This document shows positions 42,155 to 56,247 of a stretch of 64,000 nucleotides of DNA, piece after piece. The stretch lies in NCBI RefSeq assembly GCF_027596085.1, contig NC_072460.1, forward strand, positions 8,232,231 through 8,296,230, written 5' to 3'. Position 1 is the first letter of the stretch. The number at the start of each line of letters is the position of its first letter. This DNA is from Anoplopoma fimbria. Taxonomy: Eukaryota > Chordata > Actinopteri > Perciformes > Anoplopomatidae. The position numbers and the translations under genes were made by a program. Under the pieces are notes generated by a model that ran no database searches, had not been told where the DNA came from, and saw nothing but the letters and a program-made list of their open reading frames with translations.

Positions 42155-42734
42155 CGCGTGTGAGTCTGACACTGCTGCCACTCACGTGCAGTATGATAAG
42201 GAATAAGCATTACACAGTGCTATTTGCTATTCAAAATAAAAGCATTAAAAGGAACAGAGGACTGAAAGAGGCTTAGTTGTGTCTGATCACACCGGCCGTA
42301 ACTTTTAAACTCCCAACCAGGCTCAATTCATCAGACAGGAACATTTTCTAAATAAACTTTGAAGTGCAACTATATTTCGACCCCCGTGGTAAAAAAAAAC
42401 TGGCCAGACAAAGGACGGTTGGTCCCCTAGGGGACCGTGTGGCCCCGGTACCGTGGGGACAATGCCAAGCTGCGAGCTTATTAAAAACTTTTTTGTTGTT
42501 GTGTTAGTCTGTCGGCTTGTTCCATCTGTCGAGGGACCATAGGGGCCTCCCCCGGTCCCAACCTCAGCGCCCAGTCAGCTGCTGCCCCATGTAATATTTA
42601 TACTGGCTGCCTGCACAATATAGCCACCATACGATAGTCTGGAGTGACGTAAGCATTAGTGCTGGAGGCCTCCTGTGCCATCTGCAGAAGGATGGGAAAA
42701 GTTTTCCCAGCTTCACGACTGATCCTTCAAAAGA

Positions 42735-42743
<9 letters not shown>

Positions 42744-42810
<67 letters not shown>
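42744..42810 (+). repeat. (GT)n microsatellite
   Basis: Perfect GT repeat, immediately followed by a palindrome. Confidence 0.98.
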
Positions 42811-42813
<3 letters not shown>

Positions 42814-42875
42814 GTTTAATTTATATATATATATATAAATTAAACTTTCTATTATATATATATAATAGAAAGTTT
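42811..42875. repeat. Two overlapping perfect AT-rich palindromes
   Basis: 42811-42848 is a perfect 38-nt palindrome with AAAGTTTAATTTATAT arms. 42842-42875 is a perfect 34-nt palindrome (AAACTTTCTATTATAT arms) that shares its first arm with the end of the other. They abut a GT array and lead into the TTTAG repeat. Confidence 0.97.
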
Positions 42876-43645
42876 AGTTTAGTTTAGTTTTTTTTGGGGG
42901 GGTGGCAGTTTTATGTAGTTCAGTAGCAACTCAGGCTTGTGAAATGGATTATGTATCCTTTTTTTCAGTTTAGTTAAGTAACAAACATTTTTTTCCAATT
43001 TATAATGAGGTTTAGTTTAGATTACTTGAGTTTGATATCTATTAGTTAAGCAACTTTATTGGCAATTGTTTTCATAGTTTGAAATCACCAACTTCCTCAC
43101 AAACTTAGAACAAAGGGTCAGGGCAGCAGAGATGGTTTGATATGACTTTAGTTTGGTGGACACACAATACACACTTTGTAACAACAGATAACAAGAAGGG
43201 CCAGCTGATATACCAGCTGATTGACGTGGTATCCTTCAGAATAAAAGGCGAAATGACTTTAAATCATAAATTATACTCCGTTTAACTCAGGTTAGTTTTT
43301 ATTAAGTTAAGTTGTGACAATTCAAGCTTTTAAAAGCGAATGCTTTGTTTGTGACAATTTAGTTCATAATAATAATTATTCAAGCTTATAATGAGGATAA
43401 AGTAAGTGTACTTAAAATTGTAGGTCCTATTCTTCTCCTGATATGAACCACTTTGAAAACAATAATGCTCCGATTCTCAGATACTCCGAGTTCTCAGGTA
43501 ACTGGGGATATAAATAAATACATGGAGAAAAAAAAATAACTTACATAAAGTTCAGACAAAAGCCTTTGTTACCTGAACAATAGCTCATGTGAAGTATTGT
43601 GCAGGCCTGAGAGCCTCAGCAGGCCCGGAGCTGTCCGCAGTTCTG

Positions 43646-43646
<1 letters not shown>

Positions 43647-43727
<81 letters not shown>
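43647..43727 (+). repeat. (AC)n microsatellite, 81 bp
   Basis: Perfect AC repeat. Confidence 0.99.
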
Positions 43728-43731
<4 letters not shown>

Positions 43732-44038
43732 CACAAAAAAAAAACCACATACTCGGCACTTTGGAGCTGTCCGTAGTCCTGAAATCTCTCCGCAGGAAAA
43801 AGAATAGTCATTTTAATGGTTATTTCCGGATTTGTGTTAAGAAAAAAGTATTTACTATCTTCTCTATAATCTTAAGAAATATGTGTCTCTGGGGGAGGGG
43901 GGGCTCAGCTCACACCCGCATCAACCTGGAGACCCAACTCTCCCACACACGGTCCCTGGTCTGCTGGATCCGGGCCCGGGGTTTCACATATTTCCTCCCT
44001 TTTGTTTATTTGATTGTTGACGCTGTTGTTGAGTGAAT

Positions 44039-44041
<3 letters not shown>

Positions 44042-44100
<59 letters not shown>

Positions 44101-44118
44101 CTCTCTCCCTCTCTCTCC
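44042..44118 (+). repeat. (CT)n microsatellite
   Basis: Nearly perfect CT repeat. Confidence 0.97.
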
Positions 44119-44139
44119 CACAGTCTGAAATCACACTGA

Positions 44140-44660
44140 TGCGGCGTGCACGGCCGGTGATTGATTTCAGCTCCAATGCATAACAATGGGATTGCACAAA
44201 AAGAGCCTGCTGCAAAGAGATAAGAATTTAATAGAATTTCTGAAAAGCTGAAGGTTGGGCTTTTTGAATATTCCCCGCGTGCGCGGCGTGGAGACAGCAG
44301 ATAAAGGATGGCATTTGTGGGGACTATTCTCAAATGGCTTGTAATGAATGGTTGTCATTCCCACTAATGGTTTCAAAACAGCAAAGCAGAGAGCCGCGGT
44401 GTGAGCAACATTTGGGAGTGACTCCAAGTTTGCACTATTAAGACTGACTGTTGTTTGGAGCCGCGCTGACAGTTGGCATCACTCTCAATGAGCCTCAGAG
44501 AAACCATCAGCAAATCAGTGGCTGACAGTGATCACTCTTCTTCAAACTCCTGGGGCCGTCAAAACTATTTTTCTCTGCGGCGCATTATTTCTCAGCGATA
44601 ATCCAAATTGATATCGCACCTCCATCCCCTCACCTCGAGCTCTCCGCCTCCGATGTCGTT
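44140..44660. promoter_or_regulatory. Candidate conserved non-coding or enhancer block
   Basis: Half a kilobase of high-complexity, non-repetitive sequence with no open frame of protein type, about 0.8-1.3 kb upstream of the putative first exon. It contains GGAATGACAACC-like words on the reverse strand and several ATTGATTT-like words. Regulatory function is a guess from position and texture. Confidence 0.33.
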
Positions 44661-45033
44661 AAGACCCGGAGGAATTATCAGATGCTGTCGGTGCACCACA
44701 CATAAAACTCTTGCATACAACTACTACATCAACTCCCAGTCCAAGAGGTGGTGGTGGGGGGGGAATAGCCCTTGAATGAATTATTGGACGGCACCATTCT
44801 CCCCGGATGTGTGGGGGTGAAGGATTACAGTATAGCTGTGTAACCTCTGTGATGCATTTGTGGAACTCGAGGAAATGAATAAAACATGAGCTCATTCTGG
44901 TGTGTGACATAGTGTTGTCTGCGTCCTGCGGAGCCCGGAGGCGCACCACACTGATACAGATGGTTCATGATGTTACACATGTTAGGAGGAGAGAGGGAAA
45001 GCAGCACGGGGAACTTATGTTTGGTACTGTTTG

Positions 45034-45330
45034 GGGGGGGGGGGAACGATGCTAAAGTCTAGTTTCAGTCTAAGTGGTTCAGAGGATGTATGTGAGAGGG
45101 AGAAAGTGCTTGTGTGCATCTGCCCATTGAGTTAGTAGTGTAGTAAGGGTGGGGGGGGGGGGGGGGGGGGGGGGGACCTCAAGCCCTGCCCATCTGATGC
45201 TGGAGGTTTTACTACTACAGCTCCCGTGATGTCATGGCAAAGGGCGGAGGGAGGAGATGGGGGTGGGGGGGGTGGAGAAGAGGATGGAGAGGGAGGGAGG
45301 GAGGGAGGGGAGGGGGGGGGGTACAATGGC
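45034..45330 (+). repeat. Cluster of long G-runs near the promoter
   Basis: A G run starts at about 45034, a G25 run occupies 45151-45175, and G-rich GGGAGGGAGGG sequence follows at 45250-45320. Multiple G-quadruplex-type patterns lie on the + strand about 100-400 bp upstream of the putative first exon. Confidence 0.85.
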
Positions 45331-45420
45331 TCATGAGGGAAAGGTAAGTCAATATTACGTTTTTTTTTTTTCTCGCTGACAAAGGCAAATGAAGCCATGT
45401 TTTTGCTTACAAACAAGTAG

Positions 45421-45688
45421 GCATCTCAACGCCTTGATCCGGAGCCGAGCACCGGTGCGCTGAGTGGGAGAGGCCGCGCGGATCACCCCCTTCGCTCGGG
45501 CTTGTTCTTTTTTATCAGATGTGGACATTTGTAACGGGATAGACGATCGTTTTTTTTGGTTTTTTTAAAAAGACCTTTTACTCGGGATATCTTTTAAAGC
45601 AAAACTACTTGACAGCGACGCCGCAACTCTCAAAAACACACAGCGAGGACGCAGCGCCGGAGCCCAGAGGAGATACTATTGAATACAG
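45421..45688 (+). other. myt1: Probable first exon (5' UTR) of myt1
   Basis: This CpG-rich stretch (for example around 45435-45500 and 45611-45660) ends at the donor ACAG|GTAATC, with GT at 45689. Simple repeats and G-runs lie upstream and AT-rich intron-like DNA follows. Spliced to 51123 the frame of the main ORF is open back to a TGA at 45610-45612 and contains no ATG before 51227, so this exon would be untranslated. It carries a short upstream ORF at 45519-45542. The 5' boundary is only a guess, since no TATA box or clear start site is seen. Confidence 0.55.
45519..45542 (+). promoter_or_regulatory. Upstream ORF in the putative myt1 first exon
   Basis: ATG at 45519 is followed by six sense codons (MWTFVTG) and TAG at 45540-45542. 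If the transcript starts upstream of it, this ORF could lower translation of the main protein. Function is inferred only from position. Confidence 0.3.
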
Positions 45689-46060
45689 GTAATCAGATGT
45701 TTCTGTTTTCATGATTTATCATCATAAATCTCGACATCTAAAAGGCTATTTTCATATTTTTTTTTGCGTAACTTTGATATCCCTCCTCACCCTCGTTAGT
45801 ATTTAACGGCAGCGCTGGCAGCGTGCTTTTGTGGCCATTTAGTGTTTATAAATACTTAATATTTTACGAATTGTGAATTAAAACTTTCTTACAGCTGCGG
45901 GGTTTTTCCAATAGTTTACCAGGTTGTTTTTTCTTTCAATTCTCAAAAGTGCATATTTGTTTGATTTATTTTCATTTTCAAAATGCTTGGTTGATGATAG
46001 TAATGCAGGAACAGAGAAGAGTCTGTGTTTGCCCCTCCAATGCCGGTCCTTGATGCCTCA

Positions 46061-46132
46061 TAATAATAATAATAATAATAATAATAATCAAAAATAAAAT
46101 AATAATAATAATGATGATCATAATAATAATTC
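46061..46132 (+). repeat. (AAT)n microsatellite, impure
   Basis: TAA/ATA repeats with interruptions, continuing in decayed form to about 46140. Confidence 0.95.
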
Positions 46133-46453
46133 TAATAATCATAATATGTGCAGCCATGGTGCTGTCTCAGGACCTCGGCGGTGCGTGTTTCTCTGCTGGA
46201 CAGTTCCTCTGTGTGTTGTGTTGCTCTGGATGCTCTCTGAGCACTGAGTCACACCTGGAGTGCGTTCTGCTCTCCGTCCTCTAGTTTCACCTTCTCTGTC
46301 TCCAGGAATACATGAGCCCGTCCGCTGGACCCGAGAGCCGTTTGACTCTCTTTCTGGGTTCTTACTGACATTTTTAAGAGAGCAAATGTCCATCTCGAGA
46401 CCAGCACCGAATTGTGTTATTATTTCAACACTACAGTGGGCGTTGGACAGGAC

Positions 46454-46457
<4 letters not shown>

Positions 46458-46501
<44 letters not shown>
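46458..46501 (+). repeat. (TG)n microsatellite
   Basis: TG repeat interrupted by TATA at about 46462, followed by GGAT/GAGT repeats at 46506-46548. Confidence 0.93.
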
Positions 46502-46503
<2 letters not shown>

Positions 46504-47261
46504 ACAGATGGATGGAAGGATGGAAGGATGGAGTGAGTGAGTGAGTGAGTGTGTGTTTGAGAGGGAGGGAGGGAGGGAGGGGTTTGCCATTTGATCCTCT
46601 GCAGCAAAAAAAACAGAGATGCTCTCTTCAAATGTCAGCCGCCTTTAGTGGTGCACAGATAAAAAATAATACAAATAATAATTAAAAAAAAAGTGGTCAG
46701 AAGCGCGAGTGAAAGCTTCACATTTCGAGCTCATCTAGTCGGATTCACCTCGAGAATGTGAGCCTGTGCCTTGTTTTTTTTCTTTTTTTATTACCCCCCC
46801 CCCCCCCTCCACTCTCCTCTTTGCTTTGCTTAGATGGCCACGTAATGTGCTGTGTGTGCGCCTCGCGGTCTGTCAAAGCACCTGCGTCCTAAGATGGAGG
46901 AAAGCGATGAGGGATGGTGATACACGGTGTTATGTCACCGGCTCTTTAAGTTGCTCTCCGTCACCCGGCGTCGCTCATCGCTGACAAACTTCAGCTGCTA
47001 GTTCAGATGTGAGAGCATTCTTATCTTTCTTCCCCCCGCGCTGCCGTTTGAAAAGCATCCTTCTCTAGAAAAAAAAAAAATCTTCAGTCAGTTTCTCTTT
47101 TTTTTTTTTTTTTTAGGAAAATGTCTTTGAATTGATGAATCTTTTATGATGTTTGGCTTTTGTAGCGATAGAATATGATGTTTCACTGACTCTACCTAAT
47201 TTTGAAATGTAAAGCCAGACCTTTTTAAAGTCAGAAGTTGTGTTTGAAGTGTGTTAATTGC

Positions 47262-47442
47262 TATTCAATTTCATTCAATTCAGTTTATTTTGTATTACCC
47301 CAAGAGGGCTTTTCAATGTGTACACCTACCACATCCTCTGTCCCAGGACCCCTCACATAGGTACAGAAAAAAACTCCACTAAAAAAAACTTTAACTGGGA
47401 GAGAAATGGAAGAAACCTTAGGGAGAGCAACAGAGGAGGGAT
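47262..47442 (+). repeat. Dispersed repeat, copy 2 (truncated)
   Basis: Shares (CAATT) start, AGAGAAATGGAAGAAACC and GGGAGAGCAACAGAGGAGGG with the copy at 21511. It stops after GGGATC where copy 1 continues. Confidence 0.6.
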
Positions 47443-47749
47443 CTAGTAAGTGAAGCCCGTGAAAAGAAGGAGCCTGTACTCAGAGGAAAGACGCTCTGTT
47501 GATGGGCTTCATGTATATGATAAACAACAAGCTCAAGATGTCGCGATAAAACACCTATTGTTGTTCTTCTGTTTACTTTTCCTGAGAAAATGCAGCCTAG
47601 ATTCAGGGGATTACAGAATGAGGTTATTGGTGCCTTATGCTGTCAGCATGCTCTGACAGCAGAGAACGGAGCTGAACGCCGCGGCACAGGCCCCGCTATG
47701 AAGTTGCTTCTGTCTTTCCTTTAGTTACCGTGATAGGAGGACCCCTCTG

Positions 47750-47960
47750 TATTTATGAAGGGCTGAATAGCCCTGTGGTGAGGACACCAGGTGCCGGAGG
47801 AGGGAGCGCAATAAACATGTTGGAGGAGCAGCTGGGGCCAAATTGCACCCTCGTCATTCAAAGCCTATCAGAAATCTAAGCAATACAAGCAAAGGTCAGG
47901 GTTGGCCAGGCTTTCAATGGAGAGGAGGCATTTGAAATGAAAGCCTGGAAATAATGAATT
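47750..47960. other. Candidate conserved non-coding element
   Basis: Complex, balanced sequence within the first myt1 intron. Supported only by texture. Confidence 0.3.
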
Positions 47961-48969
47961 TCATGCCGTGTTTTAAAGGGTAGTAAATAAATATTGAGAA
48001 AAAGAAACTAGAATTAATTAAAAAGTAAGCCGAATATGTATAAATTCTCCGATAGATAAACACGACATGCAGAACTGTTTCGAGCTTCACAAAGTGCTGC
48101 CTTCAGTGAAGGACTTTCAGGTGCACAGGTCCCTACAGTTAGCGTGTGTTGTTTCTCTGATGCTGAGGTCAGGCTGGCCCTCAGGGGAGCTCCTCCAAAG
48201 GCTGGTTTCCATGGCGCCGCTTTGCCTTCCACACCCCCCGCCCCCAAAACTCCCATCCCATAACTGATAAAAGCACCCCACCCTGACCAAATGTGGGCCT
48301 CCAGTAGTTCATTCTACTCTGTGTTGCTTCAGCTTCAGACTGGCAAATACAATTGAGGCTTTTTGACAAAGGGACTTATCTAAATTGTATTTTTCTGGTT
48401 ATCATACATCATAAAAAAGAGAAAAATCTGCCTGATAATCTGGTCAGTTTTTCTCATCCTGTGACACAAAACAAAGCAGCGAGTAATACGAGAGCTTCCT
48501 GCTCCACGACTTTTGATTTCTCTGTCTCTTCTACCCGGCTCGCTGTAATCACACTAAGTTGCCTCTAAATCCTGCTTAACAGGACCCGGGGTGTACAGCT
48601 GGCCCCGGCCCCGGCCCTGGCCCCGTACGCACACTAATACTGTTACAGACAGTTCACCCTGGTATTTAATCTAACTATGGATTTAGGCCTCTTTTCTCCA
48701 TTGTCCCTGTACAGTAAGCCGCCTGCCTATAATGGTATTACTCAAGCCTAAACTTTATTTTCTGATAAATGTTTTTTTTACTTTCAATTCATAGACTGCA
48801 TGTGTTGATTCATTAAAGGGGTTTTGTGCTATGAACAGGAACTATTTGCTTAACTTTGCTTCATAGAAAAGATTTTATAAAAACACAGAATCCTGCTGGT
48901 AAAATATGATATTTAATCCATTCACTCTGTATCCCCCCCACAACAAACCCCCCCACACACACACTTGTG

Positions 48970-49260
48970 ATTAACCAAACCTCCCGGCGAACGGCTAATC
49001 GTTTCGTACTCCTCCAATTTCACTGCCAAATAACGAGCTGCGAGTCTTGTAGGTGGGAATGAGCTGAATCTGATCAAAGAATAAGAGAGCAAGTCTCCTG
49101 AACAGGCAAATTGGTGTTTATGTTTTTTTCCATCTGCGACGGATCCAGGTGTTCAGGTCTTCAGATGAAAGATAAAAGGGTCTATTCAGACACCTTTTCT
49201 GTGATTAATTGTCTGATTCTATAAACCTCCGATATCTCACGCGGGTTCAAGCTGTCCAGA
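48970..49260. other. Candidate conserved non-coding element
   Basis: Complex sequence with AT-rich homeodomain-like words (CGGCTAATCG, GGCAAATTGG) in the first intron. Supported only by texture. Confidence 0.28.
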
Positions 49261-50197
49261 TGTGTTTCCTCCGTGCAGCGGGAGCAGTGGCTCAGGACTG
49301 AGGGAAGTGAGCAGGGATGTTGACACATGGCCCTAGGCAGTGTGTGCTAATAGAGCGCTGTTCTATACTTGGCATTTAGGGAGGGCTCTCTAGGCCTCTT
49401 GGCCTCCAAACCAACAATACAGGATGGATGCTCACTTCCCTTCACTCTAAGAGGAGGGGAGGAAAAAAGGAAAGCAGTGAGTTTTGGTGCTGGAGATGGA
49501 GACAGAGAGACAGAGATAGAGATGCAAACGAACAGTATTGCTGTTGTAATCACTTTTCTTCCTGAGGGCGGAGTGAAAGTTGATAAACAAGCATTTTGCA
49601 GAGTGCTGGCCGGCTTTGCCGAGGTTTGCACTTAACAGGGAAAGTAGGGATGGGCGAGAGGAAGGGGGGGCTGAGCGGGGATTTTGACGGAGGGGGGCTG
49701 CTCTGCGTGGGGACCCCTCAGATACGAACGTGCAGCCTTTTGTTGTCTCACAGGCCGCTTGCTTTTAGTGTGCACTCTGCATACCGTGGGTTCACGCACA
49801 GGACAGCACGAGCAGAGAAAATAACTCTCGCTGTGTCTTTGAGGACAGATGAAAAGGTAGAGAAGCTGGATGGGAGAAAATGAGATGGACACAGCTCACC
49901 TTGCTCTCCACAGAGACCAAGCTCAAGTGTAAAGAGGTTGATATTTTGTTGCCTATCAAGAGCTACATCAAAGCAATCATTTAAAATCTGTCATCGTCGT
50001 TCAGTTATATCATTCTACAATAATTAATGGTGAATTGTGTTCAAATGTTCAGTGGAGTGGATTGAGAGCGGCTGATCCAACACCTTGGTCAGTCTGAGTC
50101 TTATTTCCTCCAACATGTTGTTGAGGATGGACAGACGGGTGGCCCATACACCGTAACAGACTGCATCTGTAAAAAGTTGAAAGCCAAAGGGTGTATA

Positions 50198-50218
50198 AAT
50201 ATATATATATATATATAT
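50198..50218 (+). repeat. (AT)n microsatellite
   Basis: Short AT repeat. Confidence 0.9.
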
Positions 50219-50780
50219 AAACATGGAAAATGATCCGTTTTCACTGTACCAGCTCAGCGGTGCATAAAAAGAGAGAGCTAGAGCAGCGGCGGCTTGTAAT
50301 GCCGTGTCGCAGCTGAGTCTTACAGCTACACTAGTTGAAAAGTTCAGCCTTGGGCATTCATAGAACATACTCTGCAACCTCCCTGAACTTGAAGCTGGGG
50401 GGGGAATATGACCTCCCCGACTGTTAGGTTGACCCTGTGTTTGGTAGCGGACGCCCCCAACAGAACCAACCACTCTGAGGGAGGGAAGAATGGAAAAAGG
50501 GATCTGTGATAGATTTAGTGTGTTTCTCCTGGACGATCAGGAAGACCAAGCGAAGAGCTATTACCTTGATGAAAAAATGGGGAGAGAGGGGGAGCGAAAA
50601 AGAAGGCTTGATTTATGTATGATTCATTATTCACTGACCATTCTTCACCCCCTCTCATCTCACGTGGCCCATCCCCCTATTTGCTTATATATGCACCCTG
50701 AAAAGCTCGATAAAAATGTGCAAATTTGATTGATTCTAATAGCAGACTGACAGGGACCCCAGCTGGGGCACTTAGCCATG

Positions 50781-50889
<109 letters not shown>

Positions 50890-51122
50890 CATACACACTG
50901 TTCCTTTAGTTAATAAAGGAGTGTCTGCAGCATGCTCCAGTGCCCCGACCTTCCCTCAAAGTAGCCCCCCCCCCCCCTCCCTTCCCTCCCATTATCCAAA
51001 CTGCTGCCCCATACATTGGTGCTGATGCTGTTGATTTCATATGACAACTCTCTCTCTTTTTTTCTCCTCTTCCTTCTTTTCCTCCCGTCTTGTCCCGCCT
51101 TCCCCCTTGGTTATCTCTCTAG

Positions 51123-51229
51123 AAAATGAGTTCCGGGGCGAGCTGGTGAACCAGCGGTGGACACGAGGCGAGAGGACCAGTAGCCGCTGCCAGGCCTCCC
51201 AGAGACTGCAGAGCCGTCGACCAATCATG
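51123..51229 (+). other. myt1: Probable internal 5' exon of myt1 (5' UTR or N-terminal extension)
   Basis: A 107-nt stretch lies between a pyrimidine-rich acceptor (TATCTCTCTAG, ending 51122) and a consensus donor GTGAGT at 51230. Its composition is unlike the microsatellite-rich flanks. In the frame that continues into MSVEGDAK it is open over its whole length (NEFRGELVNQRWTRGERTSS and then RCQASQRLQSRRPIM), and its last codon is ATG. Joined to the exon at 56193 it gives ATG-ATG-AGT. A second frame has an ATG at 51126 followed by a stop at 51147-51149. It may be 5' UTR or may encode an alternative N-terminus. Confidence 0.68.
51126..51149 (+). promoter_or_regulatory. Upstream ORF in the 51123 exon
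   Basis: ATG at 51126 lies four bases into the exon with A at -3, and the ORF MSSGASW ends in TGA at 51147-51149. It is in a different frame from the main ORF and would precede the main start in any transcript that contains this exon. Confidence 0.35.
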
Positions 51230-52059
51230 GTGAGTGACAAGGCCCGGCAACCCCCCCCCACACACACACCCCTTCCAACCTGATTCTGCTTCCTGGGCAT
51301 TTCCCCAATCCCCTAACTCAGCGGGGAAAGTAAAAAAGGGTGGAGGCGGAAAGAGGGGAGGGTGGAGAAAAGAGGCTGTGTGTGTGTGTGTGCGTGTGTT
51401 GGGAGGGGGTGGGGGTGTGGGTGGGTTGATGGCCCTTGCTGAACAGAAAAACATGAATCAAACAGCACATCAAATCTCCCGCTTGGCTCCGCCCATCCTC
51501 TGCCTCAGCCCCGCTCAGCTTACTTCAGTTTAGTAAAGCTCAGCGTGGCACAGCTCAGCGTTTTCCCGCTGCTGAGTTCACTTCACAGGATTTTTTTCCT
51601 TTTTTGTATAAAAACACAATCAAGAAAAAGAAACTCAAAACGATGTCCTTGAGCTGCTCATGCTTTCCTTTTTCTCCATGATATTCCTCCTTATCAGCAG
51701 AGTAGGTGCCTCTTTCCTCTCTCTAACCCTGTCCTCCTAAACCTGTCTCCTCTCTTTCTGCTAAGACTTCTCACACAAATTGCCACCATTTCAAGGTTAT
51801 CTCTCCTTTCTGTTAACATCTGGTCCTTTTTTTCCTCTCCCGTTGCATCACAACTGAGAGTGTGACACCCAACAAAGAGATGGAGGGATTGAGGGGAGAT
51901 TGAAAGAGAGAGGAGCGGGGGTTGGGGGTTGTTTCCCCCTGGGCCCAGTAAAAAGTAGTTCTGCTTCCCCGTGATGGCTCGGGTTCATCTGAAGAGATGA
52001 CTTTTATTGATTAGGTTTGATTTCTGCTGCTGAGGGAGCCGAGGAGAGAGAGAGAGGCG

Positions 52060-52480
52060 TTTGTTTCAAACACTGCATCATGTGAAGCGGCCCCCATCTG
52101 TTTGCCCGGCACGGCCGTCACACAACCTCCTTATTATCTTTTTTAGACTTGTGTCAAGCTGAGGCGAATGAAATGGACTTAGAGATGAAAGATGTGTCGT
52201 CCTGAGCGCTGAAACCACACCAGGATGACGCACGTTGTAAATGGCAAACCCCTGACAGCAAGCGTACTCACATCTGACCCATTATACAGTCACACATGCT
52301 CAGTCGTTTTGCATATGGAGTGAGAAGAACGGCATCTCCCCTCCTCCCTCCTCACCGCTCCGTGTGAATTATTAAAGTGAAACTGTGGAAGGGCTCTCTG
52401 CGAGGCCGTCCAACATGGAGGCTGCGCAGCGTGGTCCGCCCGTCGAGGGAGCTCTAATTGGCAACTGCTGTCCGCAGGTA
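52060..52480. promoter_or_regulatory. Candidate conserved non-coding element
   Basis: Complex block in the myt1 intron after 51229. It contains the octamer-like TTTTGCATATGG at about 52308-52319. No coding potential. Confidence 0.32.
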
Positions 52481-55373
<2,893 letters not shown>

Positions 55374-55440
55374 GTTCAGGCAGCAGGGTTAACACCTGCT
55401 CCTTTGTGGCATAAAAGCAGAGCGAGGAGTAAGCAGCAGG

Positions 55441-55557
<117 letters not shown>

Positions 55558-55940
55558 AACAACTCCTCTTCTTAAAAGGGTTATTACAGTGGCTTTTTAG
55601 CAGCCCGTGTGCTTTTGCTTTATTATTATATTCAGTATGGTTAGGATTGTCGGGGGCCGTGGCCCCTGTGAGCAGAGGGACTGCCTGTTGCCGTAGCACA
55701 GTGTACAATCATGTGTACCATTCAGGTGCAGGAAATTACAGAGAGAGTGATGGGGGGGCATGTGTGGGGCGAGGATGGGGAGGGGATTGGAAAAGCAGCT
55801 CAAACAACGGGGATTGTTTCCTTTCCATACTCTTTATTTCTGTCTCTCTTCTGATGAAGTGAGCAGGACGAAAGACTCAGAATGTATGGTGGGTTTATAC
55901 ATATTTTTTGGGTGGTGAGAGATAACGACGGGTGAGGAGC

Positions 55941-55981
55941 AACGTTTTGCGAGAATTAAAGCGTAAAAACGTTTTGCGAGA
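55941..55981 (+). repeat. 14-bp direct repeat, 27 bp apart
   Basis: AACGTTTTGCGAGA occurs at 55941-55954 and 55968-55981, about 210 bp before the initiator exon. It has CpG-rich bases. Confidence 0.85.
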
Positions 55982-56192
55982 TGTTCACTGGGAACATCCT
56001 GAGTGAGGGTTATTATAGCAGGTCTTTTGAAGCACTGGAATACACTGAGAAATAACCACTCACATTCTCTTTTCTCTCCTCCCTCCTTTTCTCCTCGGCA
56101 CTGTCTCCTCTGTTTCCTCCTTTACTCACTCGGCTCTCTCCTCTTCTCTGGCTCTCTCTTTCTCCTCTTTCTCCTCTTTCCCTCCTCCCCAG

Positions 56193-56247
56193 ATGAGTGT
56201 AGAGGGTGACGCCAAGCGAACTCGCACTCGATCCAAGGGAATCAGAG
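56193..56247 (+). CDS. myt1: myt1 initiator-codon exon
   Basis: The exon has 55 nt. A pyrimidine-rich tract and AG at 56191-56192 precede it, and the donor GTGAGT starts at 56248. The ATG is the first three bases of the exon, so the start context depends on the upstream exon. It encodes MSVEGDAKRTRTRSKGIR plus one base, and the family's basic N-terminal signature RTRSK is present. Human MYT1 has MSLENEDKRARTRSK at the same place. The last G joins TT of the next exon to make Val19. Confidence 0.93.

Larger units (their letters stand above)
40021..43390 (+). repeat. Degenerate TTTAG repeat field
   Basis: Perfect pentamer arrays (GTTTA)n at 40057-40112 and 40340-40384, and shorter ones at 40802-40820, 42872-42888 and 43010-43020. 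Between them are diverged longer units with words such as AGTTAAGTTGTAACGATTCAG, AAGTGACAACAATCTGGGCTT and AAGTTGTGACAATTCAAGC. The CpG-rich block 41765-42020 and the 36-bp duplication lie inside the field but are not made of this repeat. Confidence 0.75.
42019..45033. other. Non-coding DNA between the two promoter-like blocks
   Basis: No exon is recognised here. The stretch holds a 36-bp duplication, a GT array, nested palindromes, degenerate TTTAG repeats, a CA array and a CT array, which are listed separately, and the complex block 44140-44660. Confidence 0.5.

Noticed and set aside
45132..45416. Proline-rich minus-strand ORF
   Set aside because: It is a translation of G-runs and GGGAGG repeats.
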